8,318 nt of DNA. It comes from Christensenella sp. UBA6406. GTDB lineage: Bacteria > Bacillota > Clostridia > Christensenellales > UBA1242. Position 1 is the first letter of the stretch, and every line of letters starts with the position of its first letter. Under the pieces are notes generated by a model. The model did not search any database. It saw only the letters and a list, made by a program, of their open reading frames with translations, and was not told where the DNA came from. Below are positions 1 to 5,472 of the stretch, one piece after another. The position numbers and the translations under genes are program-made. The stretch spans positions 50,056-58,373 of the forward strand of contig DJPS01000054.1 of assembly GCA_002438625.1 (NCBI GenBank), read 5' to 3'.

Positions 1-5
1 GGGGG

Positions 6-11
6 TATAAT
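6..11 (+). promoter_or_regulatory. Possible -10 box at window edge
   Basis: A perfect TATAAT lies at 6-11. A -35 element would fall before the window, so this cannot be confirmed as a promoter. If real, transcription would start near base 18 and give the first gene a leader of about 100 nt that includes the hairpin at 36-61. Confidence 0.3.
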
Positions 12-35
12 AAATAGTGTCTTGTTAGTTGTATT

Positions 36-61
36 TTTTTTCGTGCTAACGCACGATAAAA
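36..61 (+). repeat. Leader hairpin upstream of first gene
   Basis: An inverted repeat has arms 36-46 and 51-61 with a TAAC loop. The GC-rich core is CGTGC/GCACG, extended outward by T/A pairs with one T-T mismatch at 40/57, for 10 pairs in all. The T-run is on the 5' side of the stem and no T-run follows, so it does not look like an intrinsic terminator in either direction. A 5'-leader structure is possible; its function is unknown. Confidence 0.4.
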
Positions 62-119
62 CAATAGAAAATTAAATTGTGGATAACTTAAAATGTTATG
101 TCTTTTAGGAGGTGGGGGA

Positions 120-776
120 ATGAATGATAAAACAAAATTTTGGATACATAAATTGTTTTGGACTGCCATTGTGGTTTTGATTATATTTTTGCCAATAGTA
201 ATTAATGCTTTTCAACCAGAGTTAAAGTTGATAGATGATGAAGTTTCTGGTGAATATGTTTCAACTTTGAATGAAAGTTATATGGAGGCAAAATTAACAT
301 TTAATAGACCTGTAAGTTCAGGTTATGCAACAATAAAATTTTATGATGAATATGATAATTTGCTAAAAACTGTTAAGTGCTATTTTAGTTGCTATGGTGA
401 ATCTGCAGAAGATTCTTATATAGGAGTTGATGGTAATGTTGATTCATATGAATTAGTATCATATGATTTTGAGCCAGCTTTTGTTGGTGGGTGGATGTAT
501 GCTTTATTAATATTTGTAATACCATTTTTTATAGTTTCAATGTTCTTGTCTTATAAAGAGTATGAGTATAATGGTAAAAAGTTATCCGTATATGCTGGGT
601 GGTTTAATTACATATTAAGAGTTGATGGTAAAATATGTGATAAACATTGCACATTTATTTATTTTACACCGATAAAACTAACAACAACATTGGATGATGG
701 AACGAAACTTGAAGGAACAATATCATTAATAAAGAGAATCACATTAAAAGCAGATGACAAATTGTTAAGCAAATAA
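120..776 (+). CDS. Unrecognised two-helix membrane protein, 218 aa
   Basis: I do not recognise this family. The ATG at 120 is chosen because AGGAGGTG at 107-114 sits 5 nt ahead of it; the in-frame ATG at 93 would place that ribosome binding site inside the gene. Two hydrophobic segments stand out, at about residues 12-31 and 123-144. Between them lies a region of about 90 residues, probably extracytoplasmic and beta-rich, containing Cys87 and Cys91. After the second helix comes a basic domain of about 70 residues (146-218), probably cytoplasmic, with alternating hydrophobic residues and turns such as RVDGK and LDDGTKLEG, which suggests a small beta-barrel or sandwich. The likely topology is N-in/C-in. 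It is followed by the infC promoter, so it is probably a separate transcription unit and its position gives little hint of its role. That it is a real gene is well supported; its function is not known. Confidence 0.75.
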   Translation: MNDKTKFWIHKLFWTAIVVLIIFLPIVINAFQPELKLIDDEVSGEYVSTLNESYMEAKLTFNRPVSSGYATIKFYDEYDNLLKTVKCYFSCYGESAEDSYIGVDGNVDSYELVSYDFEPAFVGGWMYALLIFVIPFFIVSMFLSYKEYEYNGKKLSVYAGWFNYILRVDGKICDKHCTFIYFTPIKLTTTLDDGTKLEGTISLIKRITLKADDKLLSK

Positions 777-812
777 AACGGCAGTTTACGCTTTTTTGCT
801 TTTATTCTTTTT
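767..812 (+). terminator. Weak candidate terminator after first gene
   Basis: AAGCAAATAA at 767-776 can pair with TTTTTTGCTT at 792-801, with one T-T mismatch and a 15-nt loop, followed by the T-rich run 800-812. The stem is AT-rich and overlaps the end of the coding sequence, including the stop codon. It fits a terminator separating the first gene from the infC operon, but the predicted stability is low. Confidence 0.35.
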
Positions 813-844
813 AAAAGTTTGTTAAAGTTTTTTGCAAAAAGTGC

Positions 845-873
845 TTGACAAGGGGCAGGGTTTTGTGTATAAT
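845..873 (+). promoter_or_regulatory. Consensus sigma-A promoter of the infC operon
   Basis: TTGACA at 845-850 and TATAAT at 868-873 are both perfect matches, with an optimal 17-nt spacer. Transcription should start near 880, immediately before the 5' arm of the antiterminator helix (885-902). Such strength fits a ribosomal-protein operon whose output is then trimmed by attenuation in the leader. Confidence 0.92.
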
Positions 874-879
874 TATAAG

Positions 880-1030
880 TGTCAAAGTAGGATGCGCCAC
901 ATTCTCACCTTTATGGCAATAGGCTTTTAAGGGTAAATTTATTTTCTAAGTATTTTCAATTTTAAAAAATATTTTGTATTGTTGTGGATATGTGGTGTAT
1001 TTTACTTACCCCACATATTTTTTGTTTTTT
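880..1030 (+). promoter_or_regulatory. Attenuator leader of infC-rpmI-rplT, L20-leader type
   Basis: Bases 885-902 pair with 990-1007 without interruption: 18 bp, of which four are G-U (890, 891, 894, 896). This long-range helix uses the whole 5' arm of the terminator at 988-1018, so the two folds exclude each other. Inside the long helix lie two smaller hairpins, 907-913/928-934 (7 bp, with a further short 915-917/923-925 helix) and 951-956/966-971 (6 bp, AU only), making a multi-branch fold. In Bacillus subtilis the same operon is repressed by ribosomal protein L20 through premature termination in a leader of this kind. By analogy L20, encoded at the end of this operon, should favour the terminator fold. 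The pairing is seen directly in the sequence; L20 as the ligand is inferred from the operon, since I could not match the binding site base by base. Confidence 0.8.
988..1030 (+). terminator. Intrinsic terminator in the infC leader (attenuator)
   Basis: ATATGTGG at 988-995 pairs with CCACATAT at 1011-1018. The stem continues past a T-C mismatch (996/1010) with GTA/TAC (997-999/1007-1009) and closes on a 7-nt loop. It runs straight into six Ts (1018-1023), a G, then six more Ts (1025-1030). The hexamer CCACAT of its 3' arm is repeated at 897-902, and that upstream copy lets the antiterminator compete for the same 5' arm. It lies about 150 nt before the infC start, so read-through is required for any expression from the upstream promoter. 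Confidence 0.88.
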
Positions 1031-1179
1031 GCGGTATGTTTGTTGAGAAATTGAATAAAAATTTATTTATCAATTTTATAATAAATGTGCTTTGAATAAT
1101 AGGAAATTAGTGGGTAGATGAGAATTGGCATAGGTTGTTTGGTGCAATTATGCTATAAAGATTTTAGGAGGGTATAACC
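1031..1179 (+). other. Distal infC leader, AT-rich, with possible hairpins near the RBS
   Basis: No reading frame is seen here. Two mutually exclusive small hairpins can be drawn just before the ribosome binding site: 1123-1130/1143-1149 (7 bp with a bulged G1128) and 1127-1132/1149-1154 (6 bp including one G-T). They end 12-17 nt before the Shine-Dalgarno sequence. They might tune translation of infC, but pairs this short arise by chance in AT-rich DNA. Confidence 0.3.
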
Positions 1180-1182
1180 ATT
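1166..1182 (+). promoter_or_regulatory. Strong RBS that fixes the ATT start of infC
   Basis: AGGAGGG at 1166-1172 is followed by a 7-nt spacer and then ATT at 1180-1182. No ATG, GTG or TTG occurs at a suitable distance in the IF3 frame, and the IF3 N-terminus (LINEQI, residues 4-9) begins right after this ATT. Confidence 0.9.
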
Positions 1183-1692
1183 AAAGAACTATTAATTAAT
1201 GAGCAGATTGTTGAAGATAAAGTTAAATTAATTTCAGCATCTGGCGAACAGTTAGGTATTTTAAGTTTTGATGAGGCGATGCAAAAGGCTGAAGAAGAGA
1301 ATTTGGACCTTGTTAAAATGGCATCTAATCAAGGTGTTGCCGTATGCAAGTTAATGAATTATGGCAAATACAAGTTTGAGCAAACAAAGAAGGAAAAGGA
1401 GCAACTTAAAAATCAAAAAGTGGTTGAACTTAAAGAGGTTAGATTATCGTTCAATATACAAGACCACGATTTGGAGATAAAGAGAAAAGGTGCAGAGAAA
1501 TTCTTGCTTGCTGGAAACAAGGTTAAAGTATCAATAAGAATGTTTGGTAGGCAACAGGCAATGCCTAAGTTTGGGCTTGAAGTTATGTCAAAATTTGCAG
1601 AAAGTTTAAAAGATGTTGCAGTTATTGACAAGCCTGCTGTTGTAAACGGAAGAAATATAGCAATGGTTTTAGCACCTGCTAAAAGTAAGTAA
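1180..1692 (+). CDS. infC: Translation initiation factor IF-3 (ATT start)
   Basis: IF3 binds the 30S subunit, keeps it from joining 50S too early, and checks the start codon and initiator tRNA. Starting at ATT 1180 gives 170 residues, the usual length. The first in-frame ATG (1279) would remove 33 residues, including the conserved opening LINEQI and the stretch SGEQLGILSFDEA. The IF3 signature is at residues 57-70 (KLMNYGKYKFEQTK), at the end of the N-domain. A Lys/Glu-rich linker follows, then the C-domain from about residue 80, with EVRLSFNI, KVKVSIRMFGRQ and the C-terminal NGRNIAMVLAP. The AUU start is the classic feature of infC: in E. coli it lets IF3 repress its own translation by rejecting a non-canonical start codon, and AUU is also the start in B. 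subtilis. The gene is first in the operon with rpmI and rplT, but a 335-nt gap follows it. Confidence 0.96.
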   Translation: MKELLINEQIVEDKVKLISASGEQLGILSFDEAMQKAEEENLDLVKMASNQGVAVCKLMNYGKYKFEQTKKEKEQLKNQKVVELKEVRLSFNIQDHDLEIKRKGAEKFLLAGNKVKVSIRMFGRQQAMPKFGLEVMSKFAESLKDVAVIDKPAVVNGRNIAMVLAPAKSK

Positions 1693-2027
1693 AATTGTTA
1701 TATGATTGTTTAATTGTATGTAATGGATTTTATGCGGTTATAAAATTGGATTTTATGATTTGATTTAAATAGCATCTAATTTAATTTGATTTAATTTTCC
1801 GTTTTTGTTGCGGTGTGGGTTAAGTTTATAAAACTGAGTTGGTTGTTTGGCTTGAATAAACAGTTAAACGCATTTATGAATTTACGACTTATGATTTAAA
1901 TTAATGTAATTCATTATTAATAATTAAATAATTATATAAATCAATTTATAAATAAATATAATTTCATAGCCTTATTTTTATGGGAGCTTAGAAATTTACA
2001 AGAAAATGAAAGGAGAGGTATAGAGTA
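1693..2027 (+). other. 335-nt AT-rich gap between infC and rpmI, no gene seen
   Basis: No credible reading frame is present. The contents are short AT-rich repeats (TGGATTTTATG at 1724-1734 and 1747-1757; ATTTGATTTAA at 1758-1768 and 1784-1794), a small AGTTT/AAACT hairpin at 1823-1835, and a G-U-rich hairpin of about 10 bp around 1838-1866. A poor promoter-like pair, TTGAAT 1852-1857 and TATGAA 1875-1880 with 17-nt spacing, might give rpmI-rplT extra transcription. No terminator with a T-run was found, so co-transcription with infC remains likely. rpmI has its own AAGGAG at 2010-2015. Confidence 0.5.
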
Positions 2028-2225
2028 ATGCCAAAAATGAAAACTAAATCTGGCGCAAAGAAGCGTTTTAGAGTTAAAAAGAATGGTGAAGTTAAATACA
2101 CTAAGATGAATAAAAGACATATTTTGACTAAGAAGTCACAAAAAGTTAAGAGGAATGCACGTAAGGGTCAATACTTAGCAAGTGATAAGCAAGCAAAGAC
2201 AGTTCGTACATTAGTTCAAGGTTAA
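2028..2225 (+). CDS. rpmI: 50S ribosomal protein L35
   Basis: L35 is a small basic protein of the large ribosomal subunit. The 65-residue product has the family length and the hallmark start MPKMKTKSGAKKRF, followed by the basic block HILTKKSQKVKRNARK (32-47). The C-terminal stretch after residue 48 is less conserved. The start is fixed by the conserved N-terminus and the purine-rich AAAGGAGAGG at 2009-2018. It is 15 nt upstream of rplT, the normal pairing. Confidence 0.96.
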   Translation: MPKMKTKSGAKKRFRVKKNGEVKYTKMNKRHILTKKSQKVKRNARKGQYLASDKQAKTVRTLVQG

Positions 2226-2240
2226 GGATGGTAAAGAAGA

Positions 2241-2594
2241 ATGAGAATAAAGAATAGTGTTAATGCAAAGAAAAAGAGACGTGCAGTCTTAAAGCAAGCG
2301 AAAGGTTATTGGGGTGCAAGGTCTAAGTTATACAGAGTTGCTAAGCAATCAGTTATGAAGAGCGGACAATATGCATATGTTGGAAGAAAGTTAAGAAAGA
2401 GAAATTTCCGTACTTTATGGATTGCAAGAATTAATGCAGGATGCAGAAATAATGGTATAACTTACAGCAGATTTATTGATGGATTAAAGAAAATGGATAT
2501 CAACTTAAATCGTAAAGTATTGGCTGAACTTGCAGTTAATGATGAAAAGGCATTTGCTGAATTAGTTGAAAAGGTTAAGAAAAATAGCAAGTAA
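2241..2594 (+). CDS. rplT: 50S ribosomal protein L20
   Basis: L20 binds 23S rRNA early in assembly of the 50S subunit and, in bacteria where it has been tested, represses its own operon. The product has 117 residues, normal for the family. Conserved blocks are present: AKGYWGARSKLYRVAKQ (20-36), KSGQYAYVGRKLRKRNFR (41-58), LWIARINAG (59-67), and a C-terminal globular part with SRFIDGLKKMDINLNRKVLAELA. The long basic N-terminal helix that threads into rRNA is intact. AAGGATGG at 2224-2231 overlaps the rpmI stop and serves as its RBS, so the two genes are probably translationally coupled. It is the presumed ligand of the leader attenuator at 880-1030. Confidence 0.97.
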   Translation: MRIKNSVNAKKKRRAVLKQAKGYWGARSKLYRVAKQSVMKSGQYAYVGRKLRKRNFRTLWIARINAGCRNNGITYSRFIDGLKKMDINLNRKVLAELAVNDEKAFAELVEKVKKNSK

Positions 2595-2721
2595 ATCACA
2601 AGTTTAATTAGTTTTAATTTTTAGTTTTTTGAGAATTAAAGAATAAAACAATAATTGATAAGTTGTGAATATTTACATTAATTTAAAATTGGCAGGTTAT
2701 AATCTACTTTACTTGTAATGT

Positions 2722-2749
2722 AGGCTTGTAACTCGCCTTTTTGCTTTTT
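2722..2749 (+). terminator. Candidate terminator after rplT
   Basis: AGGC at 2722-2725 pairs with GCCT at 2735-2738 around a 9-nt loop and leads into TTTTTGCTTTTT (2738-2749). The stem is only 4 bp, so it is weak, but it is the only GC-containing hairpin followed by a T-run in the 257-nt gap after rplT. It would separate the infC operon from the methyltransferase gene. Confidence 0.35.
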
Positions 2750-2785
2750 GTGGGCTAAAAAGTTTAATAAAGTTGCAAATTGTTA

Positions 2786-2814
2786 TTGTTTTTAGCATTA
2801 AAAAATGGTAAAAT
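2786..2814 (+). promoter_or_regulatory. Probable promoter of the methyltransferase gene
   Basis: TTGTTT at 2786-2791 and TAAAAT at 2809-2814 are separated by 17 nt, and the -10 is preceded by TGG (extended -10 form). This places the start of transcription near 2821, about 30 nt before the gene. A second TATAAT at 2698-2703 has no good -35 partner. Confidence 0.45.
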
Positions 2815-2851
2815 AAAATTGATTAATCTAATTTTTAAAGGTGGCTAAGAT

Positions 2852-3670
2852 ATGTTGTTGCAGTCTAAGAGTAACGAAATAGTTAAAAAAGCGGTTAAGT
2901 TGAAAGATAAAAAATATAGATATCAATATAAGCAGTTTTTGGTTGAAAATGAAAAAATATTGATAGAGGCTTATAAAAATAATTATGAAATAGATTCAAT
3001 TTTCTATTCTTCGCCACTTAAAAATGATTATGGCGGGCAAGTGAGATATATTGAAACAACTGAGGAGATTTTAAAGCATTTATCAAGCACATCATCACCA
3101 GCGAAATGTGTGGCTATTGTAAATATGAAAAATTGTGCATTTGTTGCGGGCGATTGTGAGTGTGATTGCACGGGCGAAAATTTGGCACAAGGTGATTATA
3201 AAAATTCTAATAAAGAATTAAATATAGATTCAAATTTTTTGGTGTTAGACAGGTTGCAAGATCCATCAAATGTTGGGGCAATTATAAGGAGCAGTTTGGG
3301 GGCGAATTTCACAAATGTGCTTTTGATAGATTGTGCGGATATTTACGATACCAAAGTTATCCGTTCAAGTATGGGGGCAATTTTCAATTTAAATGTGCAA
3401 AAAGTTGGGCTTGAAGATGTAAAAAATTTAAATTTTCCGCTTGTTGTTTTAGATATGAAAGGGCAAAATATTTTTAAGGAAGATTTTAATAAAAATCAAA
3501 TTTATGGTTTTGTTGTTGGAAATGAAGGGCAAGGGGTTTGTGATGAACTTAAAGGGCTTGCTAGCAAAACTGTTGCAATTCCAATGAATGAAAGGCTAGA
3601 AAGTTTAAATGCTTCTGTTAGTGCAAGTTTGGTTATGTATGCAATAAGCAGGGGATTGAAAGAAAGTTAA
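2852..3670 (+). CDS. SpoU/TrmH-family 23S rRNA 2'-O-methyltransferase
   Basis: Members of this family transfer a methyl group from S-adenosylmethionine to a ribose 2'-OH, here probably in 23S rRNA. The 272-residue product has an N-terminal L30e-like substrate-binding domain (about 8-92, with KQFLVENEKILIEA and the STSSPAKCVAIV end) and a C-terminal trefoil-knot catalytic domain from about 127. All three SpoU motifs are present: motif 1 at 133-150 with Asn140, Gly142 and Arg146; motif 2 FVVGNEGQGV at 220-229 with Glu225; motif 3 near 244-260 with Pro244 and Asn253. It should be active. The linker at about 93-126 is odd: acidic, with Cys95, Cys102, Cys104 and Cys106, and longer than the short joint usual in the family. 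The domain order matches B. subtilis YsgA and mitochondrial MRM3 types, but the target nucleotide cannot be read from sequence. AAAGGTGG at 2837-2844 supports the ATG start. Confidence 0.93.
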   Translation: MLLQSKSNEIVKKAVKLKDKKYRYQYKQFLVENEKILIEAYKNNYEIDSIFYSSPLKNDYGGQVRYIETTEEILKHLSSTSSPAKCVAIVNMKNCAFVAGDCECDCTGENLAQGDYKNSNKELNIDSNFLVLDRLQDPSNVGAIIRSSLGANFTNVLLIDCADIYDTKVIRSSMGAIFNLNVQKVGLEDVKNLNFPLVVLDMKGQNIFKEDFNKNQIYGFVVGNEGQGVCDELKGLASKTVAIPMNERLESLNASVSASLVMYAISRGLKES

Positions 3671-3763
3671 AAGATTAAATGAAAAAATAAAATAAATATA
3701 TAAATCAATTTTATAATGATTAAAGTTAAGATAATTAAATAAAGGATAAAGGAGTAAAAGAAG

Positions 3764-4483
3764 ATGAGTGGACACAGTAAATGGAGCACAATAAAAAGAG
3801 CGAAGGAAAAGACTGACCAAAAAAGGGGTAAAGTTTTCACAAAGATAGGTAGAGAGATAGCGGTTGCAGTTAAGTTGGGTGGAGATGACCCAAACACAAA
3901 CAACAAGTTATACGATGTAATTCAAAAGGCAAGGGCAAACAATATGCCAAACGACACAATTCAAAGGAGCATTAAAAAGGCTAGCGGAGATGGCAATAGT
4001 GAAAACTATGAAGAAATTGTTTATGAAGGTTATGGACCTTGTGGTAGTGCGATTATGGTTGAGTGTTTAACAGACAACAAGAACAGAACAGCGGGAGATG
4101 TAAGGCATTTGTTTGATAAATATGGTGCGGGACTTGGCACAACGAATAGTGTGGGATATCTTTTTGAGCGTAAGGGCGTTTTGGCGGTTGAAAAGAATGA
4201 AAATATAGATGAAAGTCAACTTTTTGAAATGGCGTTAGAGGCTGGTGCGAGCGATTTGAAGGACTGTGATGATGTTTTTGAAATCTACACAGAAAAGGAC
4301 AACTTCCACCAAGTTAAAAAAGCGTTAGAAGAAAAGGGGTTGACATTTACATCAGCAGAGATAGAATATGTGCCAAACAATTTGCTTGATTTAGGTGAAG
4401 CGGATTATGAGAAGTTTGAAACCCTTATTGATGGGCTTGAAGATTTGGATGATGTTCAAAACGTTTACCATAATGTAAATTAA
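3764..4483 (+). CDS. yebC: YebC/PmpR-family protein (TACO1-like)
   Basis: A 239-residue protein of the YebC family, full length. The family signature MSGHSKWSTIKRAK opens it, followed by RGKVFTKIGREI and the conserved NNKLYDVIQKARANNMPNDTI block. The central EEIVYEGYGPCGSAIMVECLTDNKNRT and the SVGYLFERKGVL region complete the three-domain fold. Family members were first described as transcriptional regulators (PmpR); more recent work and the mitochondrial homologue TACO1 point to a role on the ribosome, easing translation of proline-rich stretches. Its place after an initiation factor, two ribosomal proteins and an rRNA methyltransferase fits the translation role, though this is only context. 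AAAGGAG at 3748-3754 is its RBS, 93 nt after the methyltransferase, with no terminator between them. A TATAAT at 3712-3717 lacks a clear -35. The gene ends in tandem stops (TAA TAA, 4481-4486). Confidence 0.95.
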   Translation: MSGHSKWSTIKRAKEKTDQKRGKVFTKIGREIAVAVKLGGDDPNTNNKLYDVIQKARANNMPNDTIQRSIKKASGDGNSENYEEIVYEGYGPCGSAIMVECLTDNKNRTAGDVRHLFDKYGAGLGTTNSVGYLFERKGVLAVEKNENIDESQLFEMALEAGASDLKDCDDVFEIYTEKDNFHQVKKALEEKGLTFTSAEIEYVPNNLLDLGEADYEKFETLIDGLEDLDDVQNVYHNVN

Positions 4484-4495
4484 TAAATTGCTTAA

Positions 4496-4520
4496 TTGAA
4501 TAAATTAATTAATTTATCAA
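4496..4520 (+). repeat. AT-only palindrome between yebC and the MscS gene
   Basis: Bases 4500-4517 form a perfect 18-nt palindrome made only of A and T, flanked by TTG (4496-4498) and CAA (4518-4520), which extend the dyad past an unpaired A4499. It could be a weak hairpin at the end of the yebC transcript or a regulator site. No T-run follows, and AT-only palindromes are common in such DNA. A modest promoter-like pair, TTATCA 4514-4519 and TATTAT 4536-4541 (16 nt apart), overlaps its right end. Confidence 0.4.
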
Positions 4521-4578
4521 CTTTTAAAAATTAAATATTATTTAAATCAATTTAATTTGTTTTAATTTAGGAGGAAAA

Positions 4579-5472
4579 ATGCTTTTAGGAGTTTTAGATA
4601 GTTTTAACACATTTTTTGAAACTGTTGGCATTCAAATTATTCAATGTCTTGCAGTTTTTGTTGTGGGCGTGATTGTTATAAGGATAGTTAAAACAACAAT
4701 CAAAAGAGCAACAAAAGATAGCAACAACCAAACGCTTGTGGGGTTCTTTATATCTTGTTTAAATGTGTTTTTATATTTGGTCATATTTTATATAATATTT
4801 TCAATTTTGGGTATATCAACGGCAAGTTTCATTGCAGCATTGTCTGCGGCGGGATTGGCGATTGCATTGTCATTAAAAGATAGTTTAAGTAACTTAGCAA
4901 ACGGAGTCTTAATTGTTTCAACAAAGCCGTTTGTAGAAGGCGATTATGTGCTTATTGGCTCTGTGGAAGGCACGATTAAGTCAGTTAAAATGTTTACGAC
5001 TAAGATTGTAACAATAGACAATAAAGAAATTACAATCCCTAATTCTAAGGTGATTTCTGGTGAAATTATCAATTATAGTGCAAGAACGACAAGGCGAGTT
5101 GACTTAGATGTTTATGTTTCATATGATAGCGACATTGAAAAGGTTAAAAAAGTTTTAATTGATGTAATGAAGAAAAATAAGTTGGTGGCAAAAAGTCCTG
5201 AACCATTTGCAAGGTTAAATAAATATGGAAGTTCTTGCTTAGAGTTTAGGATAAAGGCGTGGACAAGCACGGACACTTATTGGGATTGTTATTATGATTT
5301 AATGGAAGAGTTTATCAAAGCTTTGGAAAAAAATCATATCAAAGTGCCATACGATTCTATGGAAATATATATGCATAGTGAAAGAAAGCATAAGCTTAAA
5401 AAGAATGCTCAAAGTTTGGCTGATGCTGAAACCGAAAACGATAAAGCGGGCGAGGTGGATTATGAGAGATAA
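4579..5472 (+). CDS. mscS: Small-conductance mechanosensitive channel, MscS family
   Basis: A homoheptameric membrane channel that opens under membrane tension and releases solutes on osmotic downshock. The 297-residue product has the compact MscS layout: TM1 about 18-38, TM2 about 53-78 and the pore helix TM3 from about 80. The diagnostic pore and post-pore sequence is at 83-131: Ala/Gly/Leu-packed FIAALSAAGLAIALSLKDSL, then SNLANGVLIVSTKPFVEGDYV and GSVEGTI. The cytoplasmic beta domain (about 115-180) includes ITIPNSKVISGEIINYS, and an alpha/beta domain (180-265) includes YDSDIEKVKKVL. A charged tail from about 266, with no E. coli counterpart evident, ends the protein. AGGAGG at 4569-4574, only 4 nt from the ATG, sets the start. 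It heads a coupled cluster, its last 11 nt overlapping the next gene. Confidence 0.95.
   Translation: MLLGVLDSFNTFFETVGIQIIQCLAVFVVGVIVIRIVKTTIKRATKDSNNQTLVGFFISCLNVFLYLVIFYIIFSILGISTASFIAALSAAGLAIALSLKDSLSNLANGVLIVSTKPFVEGDYVLIGSVEGTIKSVKMFTTKIVTIDNKEITIPNSKVISGEIINYSARTTRRVDLDVYVSYDSDIEKVKKVLIDVMKKNKLVAKSPEPFARLNKYGSSCLEFRIKAWTSTDTYWDCYYDLMEEFIKALEKNHIKVPYDSMEIYMHSERKHKLKKNAQSLADAETENDKAGEVDYER

Noticed and set aside
42..55. CGTGC/GCACG hairpin as a terminator
   Set aside because: The T-run is before the stem on the + strand and becomes an A-run after it on the minus strand, so neither direction gives stem followed by U-run.
93..119. Longer start for the first gene at ATG 93
   Set aside because: The AGGAGG motif would then be translated as Leu-Gly-Gly-Gly, and no ribosome binding site precedes 93.
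1413..1631. 72-aa frame on the minus strand
   Set aside because: Lies wholly inside infC, has no ribosome binding site and no recognisable product.
1724..1794. Short direct repeats in the infC-rpmI gap as a repeat array
   Set aside because: Two copies of each 11-mer in low-complexity AT DNA, with no constant period, do not make a CRISPR or iteron array.
2596..2668. TCACAA (2596-2601) pairing with TTGTGA (2663-2668) after rplT as a terminator stem
   Set aside because: Only 6 bp over a loop of about 60 nt, with no T-run after the second arm.
3605..3906. Two overlapping minus-strand frames (3605-3820 and 3667-3906) rich in Phe, Leu and Ile
   Set aside because: The hydrophobic content comes from reading A-rich coding and spacer DNA backwards. 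They overlap each other, the methyltransferase end and the yebC start.
5378..5461. Longer start for the 603-aa protein at ATG 5378
   Set aside because: It would add 28 residues read in the wrong frame of the channel gene. The ATG at 5462 has a ribosome binding site and precedes a normal basic n-region and signal-like helix.
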